A stretch of 6,114 bases of DNA. Source: CAZTQN01 sp964615765 (GTDB lineage Bacteria; Planctomycetota; Phycisphaerae; Phycisphaerales; UBA1924). The notes beneath the pieces are model-generated. The model did no database searches. It was given only the letters and a program-made list of their open reading frames with translations, and was not told where the DNA came from. This document shows, one piece after another, positions 6,082 to 6,114 of the stretch. The DNA lies in the NCBI GenBank assembly GCA_964615765.1, contig CAZTQN010000070.1, positions 1 to 6,114 on the forward strand, in the 5' to 3' direction. A program made the position numbers and the translations under genes. Each line of letters opens with the position of its first letter. Positions within the stretch are counted from its first letter, which is position 1.

Positions 6082-6114
6082 TTATCGCGTGTCGTCGGAC
6101 TGCGTGACCTTCTC
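6082..6114 (-). CDS. Possible C-terminal end of a neighbouring leftward gene (last 10 codons)
   Basis: Reading leftward from the window edge, one frame gives EKVTQSDDTR and then a TAA at 6082-6084. The ten residues are polar and charged, with mostly GC-ending codons, as expected for the tail of a gene in this genome. The hairpin further left (5813-5834) would suit its terminator. Ten codons are too few to prove coding, and no family can be named. Confidence 0.25.
   Translation of the reverse strand, partial: EKVTQSDDTR

Noticed and set aside
5856..6107. Plus-strand open frame of 83 codons in the intergenic region
   Set aside because: There is no clear ribosome binding site, and the C-terminal half is Pro/Arg low complexity produced by the C-rich tandem repeat.
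1..6114. CRISPR array, tRNA, rRNA or insertion sequence
   Set aside because: I saw no regularly spaced direct repeats of the right size, no clover-leaf-like sequence, no rRNA-like segment and no transposase or terminal inverted repeats.

Overview
The window is dominated by one very long, leftward-reading gene. Reading the minus strand from an ATG at 5685, one frame stays open for 1895 codons to the left edge. The gene is therefore complete at its N-terminus and cut off just short of its C-terminus. The other long open frames across positions 128-5573 are by-products of very high GC at third codon positions and code for low-complexity Arg/Pro/Ala-rich peptides. The right-hand 412 bp (5703-6114) is mostly intergenic.

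The organism is most likely a planctomycete, probably of the Phycisphaerae. This is inferred from high GC, the Cys-rich CC...C...C repeats near the C-terminus, and the final visible residues (CCPADFNQSGA). Those residues look like the opening of the GC-type dockerin-like domain that ends many secreted proteins of that group. No phylogenetic marker gene is present, so the assignment is only moderately secure.

Layout of the protein, N- to C-terminal (right to left in the window): a signal peptide (residues 1-39); a first right-handed beta-helix module (about 43-429); a second beta-helix module with the same opening and closing signatures (about 439-963); a short Cys-containing linker; a beta-strand-rich segment resembling PEP-CTERM/autotransporter-associated repeats (about 976-1385); seven FG-GAP/VCBS-like units with Asp-rich loops, enough for a seven-bladed propeller (about 1390-1799); two Cys-rich repeats (about 1801-1886); and the first residues of the dockerin-like domain. 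It is probably a giant exported surface or adhesion protein. No catalytic site is recognised.

Upstream of the gene there is a strong Shine-Dalgarno sequence, a good sigma-70-type promoter with a 17-nt spacer, a GC-rich hairpin that could terminate an upstream leftward gene, a C-rich tandem repeat (G-rich on the minus strand), and possibly the last ten codons of a neighbouring leftward gene at the right edge.

The most notable observation is a sharp change in codon usage inside the single open frame, near position 2710. The beta-helix half has about 65% GC at third positions in a sampled stretch, and the C-terminal half about 97%. The change falls at a domain boundary, which suggests a mosaic gene assembled from parts with different histories.
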